A stretch of DNA of 59,983 nucleotides from Opitutaceae bacterium (GCA_016795565.1 JAEUGW010000001.1:1-59983), one strand, 5' to 3'. Positions 36,599-46,461 are shown, counted from the first letter of the stretch. Numbers and translations are program-made. The notes: generated by a model not told the origin, from the letters alone.

Positions 36599-36739
36599 AT
36601 AAGCGGCCCACCATACTTTTCAGGGCTCGTTTGAAAAGCCCCGATTTCAGGAATCTTGCCGCCCGGCAAGGGCTGTGCTCCTCGGACTCAAACTCGCTCT
36701 TCTGGCTTACTTGAAATAAGTTACGCAGATACCGTGAAT

Positions 36740-38182
36740 TCAGAGCGCCTCGGTGTAGAGCTGCTCGTAGCCCGCGACCGCCTTGGTCCACGAGAAATCT
36801 TTCCGCATGGCGCGCTGTTGCACGGCGGCGTAGCGCGCCTTGTCGGCGAACAGCGCCAGCGCGCGCTTCAACCCGGCGTCGAACTCCTCCTGCTTCGGCG
36901 CGACCACGATGCCGGTGCCGTCCTCCGGGCTGGCGTCGATGTCGGTCACGGTGTCCACGAGACCGCCGACGTTGCTCACCAGCGGCACCGTGCCATAGGC
37001 TTGGCTATACATCTGGTTCAGCCCGCACGGCTCAAACTGCGAGGGCATCAGGAAGAAGTCGGAACCCGCCTCCACCAGGTGGCTCATCTCCTCGTCCAGG
37101 CGGATGCACAGGCCCACCTTGCCGGGATGGGCGGTGGCCAGGCCCTGCAGGAGTTCCTCGTATTTCTTCTCGCCGCTGCCCAGCACGATCAGGCGGCAAT
37201 TTTCCTTGGCGAAAAATTCCTTCGCCCCGAGGACGAGATCAAGGCCCTTGGCCGGCGTGAACCGGCACACCATGCCGAACACCGGCCCCTTGAAGGTGGC
37301 GCTCCACCCGAATTGCTTGAGCAGCTTGGCGCGGCACTTCCCCTTGCCGGCCAGGTCGCCGGCGCTGTAGCGCGCCGGCAGGCTCGGATCCGTGGCCGGA
37401 TTCCAGACCGCCGTGTCGATGCCGTTGAGCAGGCCGTGCAAGTCGTCGAGCCGCGTGCCGATGACGCCGTCCATGCCGTTGCCAAACTCCGGCGTCTGGA
37501 TCTCCTTCGCGTATTGCGCGCTCACGGTCGTCACCTTGTCGGCATAGACGATGCCGGCCTTGAGCATGCACATCTGGTCGTAGTATTCCAAACCGTCGAT
37601 CGTGAGCAGTTCCTCGGGCAGGTTGGTCAGCGCATAGGATTTGCGCGGGAACACACCCTGGTAGGCGATGTTGTGGATCGTGAAGACGGTCTTCAACGCG
37701 AGGGTCACGTTGTAGCGGCGCTCGGCGTCGCGCAGGAAGACGGGCAGCAGTCCGGTCTGCCAGTCATGACAGTGCATGATGTCGGCCTTGAAATCGGTCA
37801 GCCGCAGCAGCTCGACCACGGCCTTTTGGAAAAAGATGAACCGCGCGTCGTTGTCATCGTAGTCGCGCTCGCCGGTCCAGTAGGGCAGCTTGCGGTCGAA
37901 GTATTCCTCCCGGCAGACGAGATGGAGCGTCAGGCCGGCGCGCAGCTTGAGCGTGTAAACATCGCCCGCCAGGAACGAGTCGCCCATCTCGACCTTCAGC
38001 TTGTGGCTGGGCTTGAGGCCGGCCACATGCGGGCCGTCGAGCACCGAGCGATAGCCGGGCATGAATACGGCCAGTTCGTGGCCGCGGTCGGCGAGGGCTC
38101 CGGTCAGGGCCGCCACCGCGTCCGCCAGGCCGCCGGTCTTGAGATAGGGGAACAGTTCACTGGCCGCGTGGGCAATTCGCAT
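36740..38182 (-). CDS. glgA: glycogen (starch) synthase
   Basis: The 480-residue product is a GT5 glycogen synthase that extends alpha-1,4-glucan from ADP-glucose. It has the N-terminal ASELFPYLKTGGLADAV with the KTGG substrate loop, HCHDWQTGLLPVF, TIHNIAYQG, a CRFTPAKGLD segment, and the C-terminal MPSQFEPCGLNQMYSQAYG with its catalytic glutamate. Length is typical. It is divergent from rnr, the two starts being 121 bp apart. Confidence 0.96.
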   Translation of the reverse strand: MRIAHAASELFPYLKTGGLADAVAALTGALADRGHELAVFMPGYRSVLDGPHVAGLKPSHKLKVEMGDSFLAGDVYTLKLRAGLTLHLVCREEYFDRKLPYWTGERDYDDNDARFIFFQKAVVELLRLTDFKADIMHCHDWQTGLLPVFLRDAERRYNVTLALKTVFTIHNIAYQGVFPRKSYALTNLPEELLTIDGLEYYDQMCMLKAGIVYADKVTTVSAQYAKEIQTPEFGNGMDGVIGTRLDDLHGLLNGIDTAVWNPATDPSLPARYSAGDLAGKGKCRAKLLKQFGWSATFKGPVFGMVCRFTPAKGLDLVLGAKEFFAKENCRLIVLGSGEKKYEELLQGLATAHPGKVGLCIRLDEEMSHLVEAGSDFFLMPSQFEPCGLNQMYSQAYGTVPLVSNVGGLVDTVTDIDASPEDGTGIVVAPKQEEFDAGLKRALALFADKARYAAVQQRAMRKDFSWTKAVAGYEQLYTEAL

Positions 38183-38303
38183 GTTGCAACACTACGGACC
38201 CACCCGCACGGTTCCACCAGAAAATCCTGCCGTGCGTCCATCGTCTTGGCGCCGGGCGGATCTGGCACCCTGCTCCCGGCAGGCGCGCCGCCATTGTATT
38301 CCC

Positions 38304-40538
38304 ATGAGTTATTCCGACCGCCTATTGGCCCAGCTCAATCGCCGCAGCTATATCCCGGCCGCCGCCGCCGCCATCGCCAAGGAGTGGCGCCTCAACCCCA
38401 AGGATCGCCGCAAGTTCAACCAGCAGGTCGCCGAACTCCTCCAGTCCGGCCGCGTTGTCCTGATCAAGGGCGACCGCCTTTGCGTGCCCCGCGAGGCCGA
38501 CCTCGTCACCGGCACGATCAATTTCCGCCAGAAGGGCTCGGCCATGGTCTTCCCCGAGGTCAAGGTCACCGAACCGCGCAAGCCTGCCATCTTCATCGCC
38601 GCCGAGGATACCGGCGTGGCCCTCCAGGGCGACAAGGTTGTCGTGCGCCTCCGCTCGCCGAAGGACCGCGACTGGCCGCACTTCCTCAAGCCCGGCGAGC
38701 AGGCCGGCAAGGTCATCAAGATCATTGAGCGGGGCAGCGCCACCCTCACCGGCACCCTCCAGCGCGGCCGCAACTACTTCTATGTCGCCTCCGACGACCC
38801 GCGCATCGGCCACGACATCATCGTGCAGGATCCGGCCAAGGCCCCGCTGAAGCCGCCCGCCGCCGTCGGGGACAAGGTCGTCGTCCGGCTCAACGAGTGG
38901 AAGGAGCGGCACCAGCAACCCGACGGCGTCATCATCGAAAAGCTCGGCCGCGCCCTCGAGCCGCGCGCCGAACTCGCCGCCATCTACCACAAATACAACC
39001 TTGTCACCGCGTTCCCCGAGGCCGTCGTCCGCGAGGCTGCCTCTCTGCCCACCGCAGTCGGCCCCGCCGACCTCGCCGGCCGCCGCGATTACCGCAACAT
39101 CCCCACCTTCACCATCGACCCGGACGACGCCAAGGATTTCGACGACGCTCTCTCCATCGAATACCTCGATCAGGGCGACATCCGCATCGGCGTGCACATT
39201 GCCGATGTCAGCCACTACGTGCAGCCCGGCACCGGCCTCGACCGTGAGGCCCAGCACCGCGGCAACTCCACCTACCTCGTCGGCACCGTCGTGCCCATGC
39301 TGCCCGAGAAACTCTCCAACGGCCTTTGCTCGCTCGTCGAGGCCCAGGACCGCGTGACCAAGGCCGCGCTGTTCACCTTCGCCGCCAGCGGCCGCCTCAA
39401 GACCACCGAGTTCGCCAACACCGTCATCCGCAGCCGCAAGCGCCTGACCTACAAGCAGGCCTTCGCCCTCATGTTCGAGGACGACCTTGCCAGAATCCGC
39501 GCCCTGCCCCTCCCCGCCGCCCACCAGACGGGCTCGACCGGCCGCGCACTCAGCGAACTCCCTACGCCCGAGCTCGCCCAGCTGCAAAAATGGGTCCGCC
39601 AGCTCTGGGCCATCGGCAGCAAGCTCCGTCGCGAGCGCATGACCGGCGGCAGCCTCGATCTCGACATGCCGGAGACGAAAATCTTCGTGGACGCCGCCGG
39701 CTATGCCGACCGCATCGAGCTCATTCACAACGACGAGAGCCACCAGCTCATCGAGGAATTCATGCTCCTCGCCAACGAGGCCGTCGCCCGCCTCACCCGC
39801 AGCCGCCACCTCCCCTCGCTCTACCGCGTGCACGACGACCCCGACGAGGCGAAGCTCGCCGAGTTCCGCCTGTTCCTCGGCACCTTCGGCATCAAGGTCG
39901 GCGATCTCACCAACCGCCCCGAAGTCGTCAAGCTGCTCGCCCTGCTCAAGGACCACCCCCAGGGCTACATCCTCCGCACCCAGCTCCTCCGCTCGATGCG
40001 CAAGGCCTGCTACCGCGCCACCCCCGACGGCCACTACGGCCTCAACAAGCCCGACTACACCCATTTCACCTCGCCCATCCGCCGCTACGCCGACCTTGTG
40101 GTGCACCGCGTGTTCGCCACTCATCTTGCCAAGGCCGCGGGCCAGCCCGCCGCCAGCTACCGCATCGCGCAGATCGACAATCTCGCCGAGCACCTCAGCC
40201 TCACTGAGATCAACAGCACCGAGGCCGAGCGCGACTCGCAGAAACTGAAGCTCCTGGAATACTTTGAACGCGAGTCCGGGAAGAGGAAAAAGACGGTCTT
40301 CACCGCCATCATCACCGATGTCCGCAACCACGGCTTTTTTGTCGAGGTTGCCGAGGCCGGTGCCTTCGGCATGGTGCCCGTCTCCTCCCTCCGGGACGAT
40401 TTCTACGTGCTCAACGGCGCCGGCACGGCCTTCATCGGCCGCAAGACCAAACGCAAGTTCGAGCTCGGCCACAAGGTGACGGTCGTCGTGGACAAGGTGG
40501 ACCGCCAGAAGCGCCTCATCGATTTCACCGTGCCGTGA
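38304..40538 (+). CDS. rnr: ribonuclease R
   Basis: The 744-residue product is a full RNase II/R-family 3'-5' exoribonuclease. It has two N-terminal cold-shock-like domains, the catalytic RNB domain with IDPDDAKDFDDALSIEY (Mg-binding aspartates), HIADVSHYV, and HFTSPIRRYADLVVHR, then a C-terminal S1 domain (ITDVRNHGFFVEV). It degrades structured RNA in the cytoplasm. I start at ATG 38304 (MSYSDRLL); the upstream open frame has no homology. Confidence 0.95.
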   Translation: MSYSDRLLAQLNRRSYIPAAAAAIAKEWRLNPKDRRKFNQQVAELLQSGRVVLIKGDRLCVPREADLVTGTINFRQKGSAMVFPEVKVTEPRKPAIFIAAEDTGVALQGDKVVVRLRSPKDRDWPHFLKPGEQAGKVIKIIERGSATLTGTLQRGRNYFYVASDDPRIGHDIIVQDPAKAPLKPPAAVGDKVVVRLNEWKERHQQPDGVIIEKLGRALEPRAELAAIYHKYNLVTAFPEAVVREAASLPTAVGPADLAGRRDYRNIPTFTIDPDDAKDFDDALSIEYLDQGDIRIGVHIADVSHYVQPGTGLDREAQHRGNSTYLVGTVVPMLPEKLSNGLCSLVEAQDRVTKAALFTFAASGRLKTTEFANTVIRSRKRLTYKQAFALMFEDDLARIRALPLPAAHQTGSTGRALSELPTPELAQLQKWVRQLWAIGSKLRRERMTGGSLDLDMPETKIFVDAAGYADRIELIHNDESHQLIEEFMLLANEAVARLTRSRHLPSLYRVHDDPDEAKLAEFRLFLGTFGIKVGDLTNRPEVVKLLALLKDHPQGYILRTQLLRSMRKACYRATPDGHYGLNKPDYTHFTSPIRRYADLVVHRVFATHLAKAAGQPAASYRIAQIDNLAEHLSLTEINSTEAERDSQKLKLLEYFERESGKRKKTVFTAIITDVRNHGFFVEVAEAGAFGMVPVSSLRDDFYVLNGAGTAFIGRKTKRKFELGHKVTVVVDKVDRQKRLIDFTVP

Positions 40539-40610
40539 TCCGGCGAGCGCCGGTCGCCTGCCGCGAGATTGCTTTTGAGCCTATTGTTCTTCTGTTGGCC
40601 TGCACCATCC

Positions 40611-41138
40611 ATGAAACACTACGACTTCGCCGACCGATTCCGCGCGCTCTACGACAAGGCCGTCAAGCTCTACGCCTCCGGCCGGACCGGCGCAGGCACC
40701 TACTTCACCGCCGACGAGGCGGCCTTCCTCGCGGCCAACGGCCTCACCGCACAAAATCTCTATGACTACGCCGAGGACCACCATGACTACGGCGAACCCG
40801 GCTACGACCGCGCCCTCGCCATCGAGCTCATCCGCCGCGACTATTTCCTGAACGTCCAGAACGGCCAACCGTCCGCCACCGTCCTCGACGAAGCCGGGAT
40901 GCCCGCCAAGACCGACGCGGTGCAGGGCATCGAATGGCTGCCGCGCATCATCCCCAAGGCCAAAGCCAAACTCCGCGGCGAACTCCCTCCCTCCCTGATG
41001 TATTCCTGCGGCGGCGACCGCCGTTTCTTCAAGCAGCACGACATCCACCCCGCCGAGTTCCTGACCCTGGTCTGGCGCAACCTGGATGATGACTCCGCCA
41101 CCATCGCCTGGGTCGGGCGTCGCTCCAAGAAGAATTGA
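40611..41138 (+). CDS. DUF5069-like protein with N-terminal extension
   Basis: The C-terminal half of this 175-residue protein, WLPRIIPKAKAKLRGELPPS followed by GGDRRFF and a TLVWRN segment, resembles DUF5069 proteins of unknown function common in Planctomycetes and Verrucomicrobia. The N-terminal 85 residues (DFADRFRALYDKAVKLY, TYFTADEAAFLAANGL) look like a small helical domain joined to it. No signal peptide is seen from ATG 40611; a longer open frame would add a hydrophobic leader but is less likely. It follows rnr by 72 bp. Confidence 0.7.
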   Translation: MKHYDFADRFRALYDKAVKLYASGRTGAGTYFTADEAAFLAANGLTAQNLYDYAEDHHDYGEPGYDRALAIELIRRDYFLNVQNGQPSATVLDEAGMPAKTDAVQGIEWLPRIIPKAKAKLRGELPPSLMYSCGGDRRFFKQHDIHPAEFLTLVWRNLDDDSATIAWVGRRSKKN

Positions 41139-41221
41139 CTCAGAGCCGGTCCGGTGGCGACGCACCTCCCGCACGCGCCCCGAACCGAGCCCGCTGCTCG
41201 CCATTTGGCAAGCACCCCGGA

Positions 41222-41250
41222 TCCTTGGTAGTTTAATAGACTACCAAGGA
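41222..41250. repeat. 25-29 bp palindrome at the end of the integrase relic
   Basis: TCCTTGGTAGT and ACTACCAAGGA are perfect 11-base arms around TTAATAG. A 25-base identical copy in opposite orientation occurs at 57737-57761. The stop codon of the integrase relic lies inside it. Confidence 0.85.
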
Positions 41251-41416
41251 TTTCCCGCGCCGGGAGGACGGCACCCGCCGAGGCGTGGCCGCTGCATGAC
41301 ACGGGTGTGGATCTGTGTGGTCTCCACGCTGACGTGGCCGAGCAACTCATGCCCGGGCTGATGTTCGTGCCGCCCTCCAGCAGGTGCGTGGCGTAGGAGT
41401 GGAGAACGTGTTTCCC
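41241..41416 (-). pseudogene. C-terminal relic of an integron-type tyrosine recombinase
   Basis: The minus strand encodes HVLHSYATHLLEGGTNISPG and then, after a one-base deletion, HELLGHVSVETTQIHTRVMQ with RPRLGG and a stop at 41241. This matches the end of IntI-like integrases (HTLRHSFATHLL, QELLGHSDVSTTMIYTHV). The arginine of the catalytic HxxR box is missing, and no upstream part of the gene remains. It is a dead fragment in the otherwise empty 328-bp spacer after the DUF5069-like gene. Confidence 0.85.
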
Positions 41417-41466
41417 GTAACTTTTCCCGGCTCGCCGGGGTTATCCCGGCAAGAACCCTCCCCACC

Positions 41467-42228
41467 ATGACCCTCAAGGAACTCCGCGTCCCCGCCCTCG
41501 CCCTCTCCTGCCTCCTCCTCGCCGCCGCCGCCGTGGCGTCCGTCACCGAGACTTTCAAGCAGACCTACCCGCTCACCGCCAACGGCACCATCCACCTCGA
41601 AAACGTCAACGGCGACATCGACATCGTCGCCTGGAACAAGGCCGAGGTCGCGATCGAAGCCGAGAAGAAGGGCAAGACCGACGCCGATCTCGCCAAGGTC
41701 ACCTACGAGGTCGATTCCACGCCGTCCAGACTCTTGTTCAAGGCGAAGTATGCCAAGTCGAAGGGCGGCTGGTTCGGCAACAGCGTCAACGCCTCCGTCC
41801 GCTTCAAGCTCATGGTGCCGGCCGGAGCCAGTCTGCAGAAGATCGCCAGCGTCAACTCCGACCTCACCGTCACCGGCGTGCGCGGCCCCGTGGACCTCGA
41901 TATCGTGAATGGCAGCATCACCGCCACCGGCCTCGCCGCCAACGCCAGTCTCGATTCCGTCAACGGCAGCCTGCAGGCCGAATTCGCCTCCCTCGACGCC
42001 GTGCGGGAGGTGGAACTGGATTCCGTCAACGGTGCCGTCTCCGTCATTTTGCCCAAGGACGCCGGCGCGCGCATCGACGCCGACACCGTCAACGGCCGGA
42101 TCAGCGTGGACCAGCCCGTGAAGCTCGGCAAAGTCCGCCGCCGCTCCTTCACCGGCCAGATCGGCAGCGGTGGGCCCGCTATCGAGCTCGATACCATCAA
42201 CGGCAGCATCTCCATCCGCGAGAAGTGA
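41467..42228 (+). CDS. exported DUF4097-like beta-repeat protein
   Basis: The 253-residue product has a signal peptide (VPALALSCLLLAAAAVAS) and then repeated beta turns with the pattern VNGDIDI, VNSDLTV, VNGSITA, VNGSLQA, VNGAVSV, VNGRISV and INGSISI. This recurring NG-x-[IV] pattern is typical of the DUF4097 putative adhesin fold, a right-handed beta-helix. Function is unknown; such genes are often near permeases or anti-sigma systems. It is the first of a run of plus-strand genes for exported or membrane proteins. Confidence 0.82.
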   Translation: MTLKELRVPALALSCLLLAAAAVASVTETFKQTYPLTANGTIHLENVNGDIDIVAWNKAEVAIEAEKKGKTDADLAKVTYEVDSTPSRLLFKAKYAKSKGGWFGNSVNASVRFKLMVPAGASLQKIASVNSDLTVTGVRGPVDLDIVNGSITATGLAANASLDSVNGSLQAEFASLDAVREVELDSVNGAVSVILPKDAGARIDADTVNGRISVDQPVKLGKVRRRSFTGQIGSGGPAIELDTINGSISIREK

Positions 42229-42242
42229 GACGTGGCTCCTAG

Positions 42243-42292
42243 AGCCGTCGGGTTTCCCGCCGACGGCATGTCGCCGACTTGGAAATCGGCGC
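42243..42292. repeat. double-hairpin intergenic repeat
   Basis: Two hairpins in tandem: GCCGTCGG with CCGACGGC, then CGCCGA with TCGGCG around CTTGGAAA. It follows the DUF4097-like gene. The remaining spacer to 42451 shows only a GCTTAGAGCTTACAGC-type tract at 42372-42408. Confidence 0.6.
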
Positions 42293-42451
42293 CCACACCC
42301 TCATCCCACTATCGGGACGCCGCCATCCCGCCTTCGCGCTTAGCGAACTTCCCGCAGGATCCGACCTTCTTTGCTTAGAGCTTACAGCCATCTACTTACA
42401 GCTATTATCATGCTTGGCATCGCGCGTGCAAACAGGTGACACCCACCCGCG

Positions 42452-43798
42452 ATGTTCGGCACCGAATACAACTGGCTCATCACGATTTCGCGCCCCACTG
42501 ACGGCCACCCGCGCGCCCGCCTCGCCGGCACCGGCTTCCTCACGGTCGCCGTCGGCGCCTTCTGCTTTCTCTGCGTGTCGCTCCGCGCCGAGCCCGCGCA
42601 CCGCGCGCTGCTGCGCGAAGCCACCGTCGCCGCGAAGGCCGGCGACACCGCCCTCGTCATCGCCAAGCTCGAGGCCGCCCGCGCCGCGCGCCCCGACTAC
42701 CCGCGCGTGCTGAACAATCTCGCGCGCTACTACGCGCAGGCCGGCCGCACCGACGACGCGCTGGCGCAACTCCGCGAGCTCGCCGCCATGGGCCTGCAGG
42801 TCAACCTCGCCGACGAAGCCTTCGCCGCGCTGCGCAGCCGCGCCGATTTCGCCGCGCTCACCGCCGCCTTCGCCGCCAACCGCGCCGCCATCGGCCGCGA
42901 CGAGACTGCCTGGGCCATCACCGGCATGGACGGCATCATCGAGGGCCTCGCGATCCACCCCACGACGCTCGAGTCCTTCTTCAGCGACGTGCACCACCGC
43001 TGCATCTGGTATCGCGACACCAGCGGGGAGACCGCCGTGATGAAAATGTTCTCCGCGGACGACGACGACCTGCTCGGCGTGTTCGCACTCAAAATCGACG
43101 CCGCGCGCGACACGCTCTGGGCCAGCTCCTCCGCGCTGCCCGAGATGAAGGGCTACACCGAATCCGGCAAAGGCCGCGCGTTCCTCGCTGCCTACGACCT
43201 CAAGACGCGCAAGCTGCGCGCCACTTTTCCCATCCCCACCGACGACCGCGAACATGTGCTCGGCGATTTCGCCGTCGCCGCCGACGGCACGATCTTCGCC
43301 AGTGATTCCACCGCACCCGTCATCTGGCGTCTCGCGCCCGGTGCCGCCGTGCTGGAAAAATGGCTGGAGTCCGATGAGTTCAGCTCGCTCCAAGGCGTGA
43401 CCCTCGGCCCTGACGGGAAGTCCCTTTACGTCGCTGACTATGCGAACGGCCTCTGGCGCGTCGCTCTCGCCAGCAAACAGGCGGCCCTGCTCACCCCGCC
43501 CGCCCGCACCACGCTCTTCGGCATCGACGGCATCTACACCGTGCCGGGCGGCCTCGTCGCCGTCCAAAATGGCATCGCCCCGCAGCGCGTCATCAAGGTC
43601 TCGCTCGACGCCAGCGGCGCCGCCACCGCCGTGAAGGTTCTCAGCTCCGGCCACCCCGCCATGAGCGACCTCGCTCTCGGCCAGGTGGTGGGCGGTCACT
43701 TCGATTTCATCGGCAACGCCGGCTGGGCCCACTTCGAGAAGGCCAGCGAACCCGCCCCCGCCCGCACCGTCACGATTCTCCGCACCGCGTTGGACTGA
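42452..43798 (+). CDS. exported TPR / beta-propeller (SMP-30-like) protein
   Basis: The 448-residue product has a late hydrophobic segment (about 30-47, GFLTVAVGAFCFLCVSLRA), so a signal peptide or anchor with a 29-residue lead. TPR-like helices follow (PRVLNNLARYYAQAGRTDDA), then a beta-propeller of SMP-30/NHL type from about 150 (EGLAIHPTTLESFFSDVHH, DFAVAADGTIFASDS, GVTLGPDGKSLYVADYANG). Such propellers bind sugars or lactones, but no catalytic set is clear. It precedes the permease array. Confidence 0.75.
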   Translation: MFGTEYNWLITISRPTDGHPRARLAGTGFLTVAVGAFCFLCVSLRAEPAHRALLREATVAAKAGDTALVIAKLEAARAARPDYPRVLNNLARYYAQAGRTDDALAQLRELAAMGLQVNLADEAFAALRSRADFAALTAAFAANRAAIGRDETAWAITGMDGIIEGLAIHPTTLESFFSDVHHRCIWYRDTSGETAVMKMFSADDDDLLGVFALKIDAARDTLWASSSALPEMKGYTESGKGRAFLAAYDLKTRKLRATFPIPTDDREHVLGDFAVAADGTIFASDSTAPVIWRLAPGAAVLEKWLESDEFSSLQGVTLGPDGKSLYVADYANGLWRVALASKQAALLTPPARTTLFGIDGIYTVPGGLVAVQNGIAPQRVIKVSLDASGAATAVKVLSSGHPAMSDLALGQVVGGHFDFIGNAGWAHFEKASEPAPARTVTILRTALD

Positions 43799-43800
43799 TA

Positions 43801-43892
43801 ATCGTTCTCTTTCTGTTACTCGTAATCTTTCTCCTCTCAAAAATCCTCCCGACTTAATCGATTAAGAGAAAGAGAAAGATTAAGAGAACGAT
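43801..43892. repeat. modular TTCTC/TTAATC spacer hairpin, copy 1
   Basis: The left arm starts ATCGTTCTCTTTCTG and the right arm ends AGATTAAGAGAACGAT. Both are built of the words TTCTC, TCTTTCTC and TTAATC in different numbers. It begins just after the preceding stop and is followed by a C/T-rich leader to the first permease. Confidence 0.8.
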
Positions 43893-43947
43893 CCCAAGGC
43901 CCCCACTCCCTCATTCCCTCACTCCCCCTCACTTCAGCCCCCTCCCC

Positions 43948-46461
43948 ATGCTCATCGAAACCTTCCTCCAGGACCTCCGCATCGGCCTCCGCGTGCTCAT
44001 CAAGGAAAAGGCCTTCTGCGCCCTCGCCGTCTTCGTCCTCGCCGTTGGCATCGGCGCCGTCACCACCCAATACGCCGTCGTCAATGGCGTCCTCCTGCGG
44101 GGCTTCAAGTTCCGTGACGCCGAGCGCCTCGTCGATGTGCAGCTGGCCGACCCGGTCAACTTCACGCCGAACAACTTCAACTCACGCATGACCACGGCGG
44201 ATTTCGTCGATGTGCGCGACCAGCAGAAGTCCTTCTCGGAGTTTGTCGGCTACCTCAACGGCTCGACGGTCAATGTCACTTGGCAGGGCCAGCCCGATCG
44301 CCTCACCGGCGGCTACGTCACCTGGGATTTCTTCCGCGCCCTGGGCGTCGCGCCCGTGCTCGGCCGCGACTTTCTGAAGGAGGAGGATCAGGCCGGCGTG
44401 GACAAGGCCGTCATCCTCAGCGACCAGCTCTGGCGGACCAAGTTCGGCGCCGACCCGGGCGTCATCGGCAAGGGCATCCGCGTGAACGGCCGTCCCGGCC
44501 ACATCGTCGGCATCATGCCCCCGAAGTTCCAGTTCCCCGCCAACGAGGACCTCTGGATCCCGGTCAACTCCGAGTTCCCCGTCCGCCCGCGCAATGATCG
44601 CGGCATCAATTTCATCTCCGTCATCGCCCGCCTCAAGCCGGGCGTCACCCCCGAGCAGGCGGAGGCCGACCTCGCCGCCATCGCGCGCGGCTTCGCCGAG
44701 CAATTCCCCGACACCAACAAGCAGTTCACCAAGGGCTACGTGCGTCCCCTCATCGCCGCCTTCACCGGCGGCAACCTCAACGGCCTGCTCTACACCATGC
44801 TCGGCCTTTGCGTCGGCGTCCTTCTCATCGCCTGCATCAATGTCATGAACATGCAGTTTGCCCGCGCCTCCCTGCGCGCCAAGGAACTCGCAATCCGTTC
44901 CTCCCTCGGTGCCACCCGCATCCGCCTCATCCGCCAGATGCTCACCGAGAGCCTTCTCGTCGCCGCCCTCGGCGCCATCCTCGGCGTCGGCATCGCTTTT
45001 TGGACGACGGATTACCTCAACCTCTACGTTCACTCCGGCGATCAGAACACCCGCATCCCCTCATGGATGATCTTTGACCTCGATGTCGTGGTCCTCTCCG
45101 TCGTCGTGGGTGCGGCCCTCTTCTCGGCACTGGTTTCGGGTTTCGTCCCCGCCTGGATGTCCTCTCGCGCCAGCGCCATCGACGCCCTGAAGGAGGGCGG
45201 CCGCGGCAACACCAGCCGCGCCGTCAACGCCATCACCCGCGGACTCGTCGTCTTTCAGATTCTCATTACCTGCGCCCTTCTCGTCTCCGCCGTCGTCATG
45301 GTCCGCTCCATCGTGAAGCAGCAAACCCTCGACTACGGCTACGACACCTCGGGCATCCTCGGCGCCCGCATGGGCCTGATGGAAGGCGACTATCCCGACA
45401 ACGCCCGCCGCCAGCTCTTCTACGAGCGCCTGCTCCGCGAGCTCCGCGCCGCCCCCCAGTTCGAGGCCGTCGCGCTCACCAACCGCTTCCGCATGGTCTT
45501 CTCCGGCAACGGCCCGGTTGAGATCGAGGGCAAGGACTACAAGCAGGACAGCGACCGCACCACCTCCGAGTTCGAGAATGTCACCACCGGCTACAATGAG
45601 GTGTTGGGCCAGAAACTCATCGAAGGACGCTACCTCACCGACGAGGACAGCGACCAGAAGCTGCCCGTCGCCGTCGTCAATGCCGCCTTCGCCAGGAAGC
45701 ACTTCAACGGCCAGGCCCTCGGGCGCCGCTTCCGCACCACCAACCAGAACGGCACGCAGCCCGGCCCCTGGCGCCAGATCGTCGGTGTCGTCACCGATGT
45801 CCGCATGGCCGGCCCCTTCAACAACCGCACCGATGGCACCGGCTACTACGTGCCGTATTTCGCGACTGCCTTCGGCCCGGTGGCCGACACGCCGCAAGCC
45901 CAGCAGTTCGGCACCGCCATCATCCGCCCGCGCGGCGGGCAGCGCCCCGAGGCCCTCGCCCAGGTCGTGCAGGACATCGTCAAGAAAGTGGACCCCAACC
46001 TGCCCCTCTACTTCGTCGGCACGCCGAAGTCCGCGATGGACTCCTTCCTGGCTCAGCTCCGGCTTACCGCCGTCATGTTCACCGTCTTCGGCGTCATCGC
46101 CATCGTCCTCGCCTCCGTCGGCCTCTACGGCGTGATGAGCTTCTCCGTCAACCAGCGCAGCCAGGAATTCGGCGTCCGCATGGCGCTCGGCGCCGACGCC
46201 AGCCGCATCCTGCGCATGGTCATGAGCCAGGGCGCCTGGCAACTCGGCCTCGGGCTCGGCCTCGGCGTGCTCGCCACCGCCGGCATCGCCTGGGGCTTCA
46301 GCGGCCCCCTCACCAACTTCCTCTTCCAGACCAACCCGCTCGATCCGCTCCCCTACCTCGGCGTCATTGCCCTCGTCGGCCTCGTCGCTCTCGCCGCCAT
46401 CCTCGTCCCCGCCCGCCGCGCCACCCGCGTGGACCCGATGATCGCATTGCGGGCACAATAA
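43948..46461 (+). CDS. ADOP-type ABC permease 1 (MacB/FtsX duplicated)
   Basis: An 837-residue membrane protein. An N-terminal helix (LAVFVLAVGIGAVTTQYAV) leads to a MacB-type periplasmic domain, then an FtsX block (GLCVGVLLIACINVMNMQFA, ELAIRSSLGATRIRLI), a further helix, a second periplasmic domain and a second FtsX block (SVGLYGVMSF, EFGVRMALGADASRIL). This duplicated arrangement without an ATPase domain is the acidobacterial duplicated orphan permease type. Substrate is unknown. No Shine-Dalgarno is visible. A relic of its 3' end lies 80 bp after the stop. Confidence 0.9.
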   Translation: MLIETFLQDLRIGLRVLIKEKAFCALAVFVLAVGIGAVTTQYAVVNGVLLRGFKFRDAERLVDVQLADPVNFTPNNFNSRMTTADFVDVRDQQKSFSEFVGYLNGSTVNVTWQGQPDRLTGGYVTWDFFRALGVAPVLGRDFLKEEDQAGVDKAVILSDQLWRTKFGADPGVIGKGIRVNGRPGHIVGIMPPKFQFPANEDLWIPVNSEFPVRPRNDRGINFISVIARLKPGVTPEQAEADLAAIARGFAEQFPDTNKQFTKGYVRPLIAAFTGGNLNGLLYTMLGLCVGVLLIACINVMNMQFARASLRAKELAIRSSLGATRIRLIRQMLTESLLVAALGAILGVGIAFWTTDYLNLYVHSGDQNTRIPSWMIFDLDVVVLSVVVGAALFSALVSGFVPAWMSSRASAIDALKEGGRGNTSRAVNAITRGLVVFQILITCALLVSAVVMVRSIVKQQTLDYGYDTSGILGARMGLMEGDYPDNARRQLFYERLLRELRAAPQFEAVALTNRFRMVFSGNGPVEIEGKDYKQDSDRTTSEFENVTTGYNEVLGQKLIEGRYLTDEDSDQKLPVAVVNAAFARKHFNGQALGRRFRTTNQNGTQPGPWRQIVGVVTDVRMAGPFNNRTDGTGYYVPYFATAFGPVADTPQAQQFGTAIIRPRGGQRPEALAQVVQDIVKKVDPNLPLYFVGTPKSAMDSFLAQLRLTAVMFTVFGVIAIVLASVGLYGVMSFSVNQRSQEFGVRMALGADASRILRMVMSQGAWQLGLGLGLGVLATAGIAWGFSGPLTNFLFQTNPLDPLPYLGVIALVGLVALAAILVPARRATRVDPMIALRAQ

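Noticed and set aside
36599..36739. Terminator between glgA and ndk
   Set aside because: A GGGGCT/AGCCC hairpin is present but is not followed by a convincing T run on the minus strand, so it is not called.
38322..40472. Minus-strand open frame of 716 codons opposite rnr
   Set aside because: Composition is dominated by Gly, Val, Glu and Ala from the complementary frame of an RNase R gene with all catalytic motifs intact.
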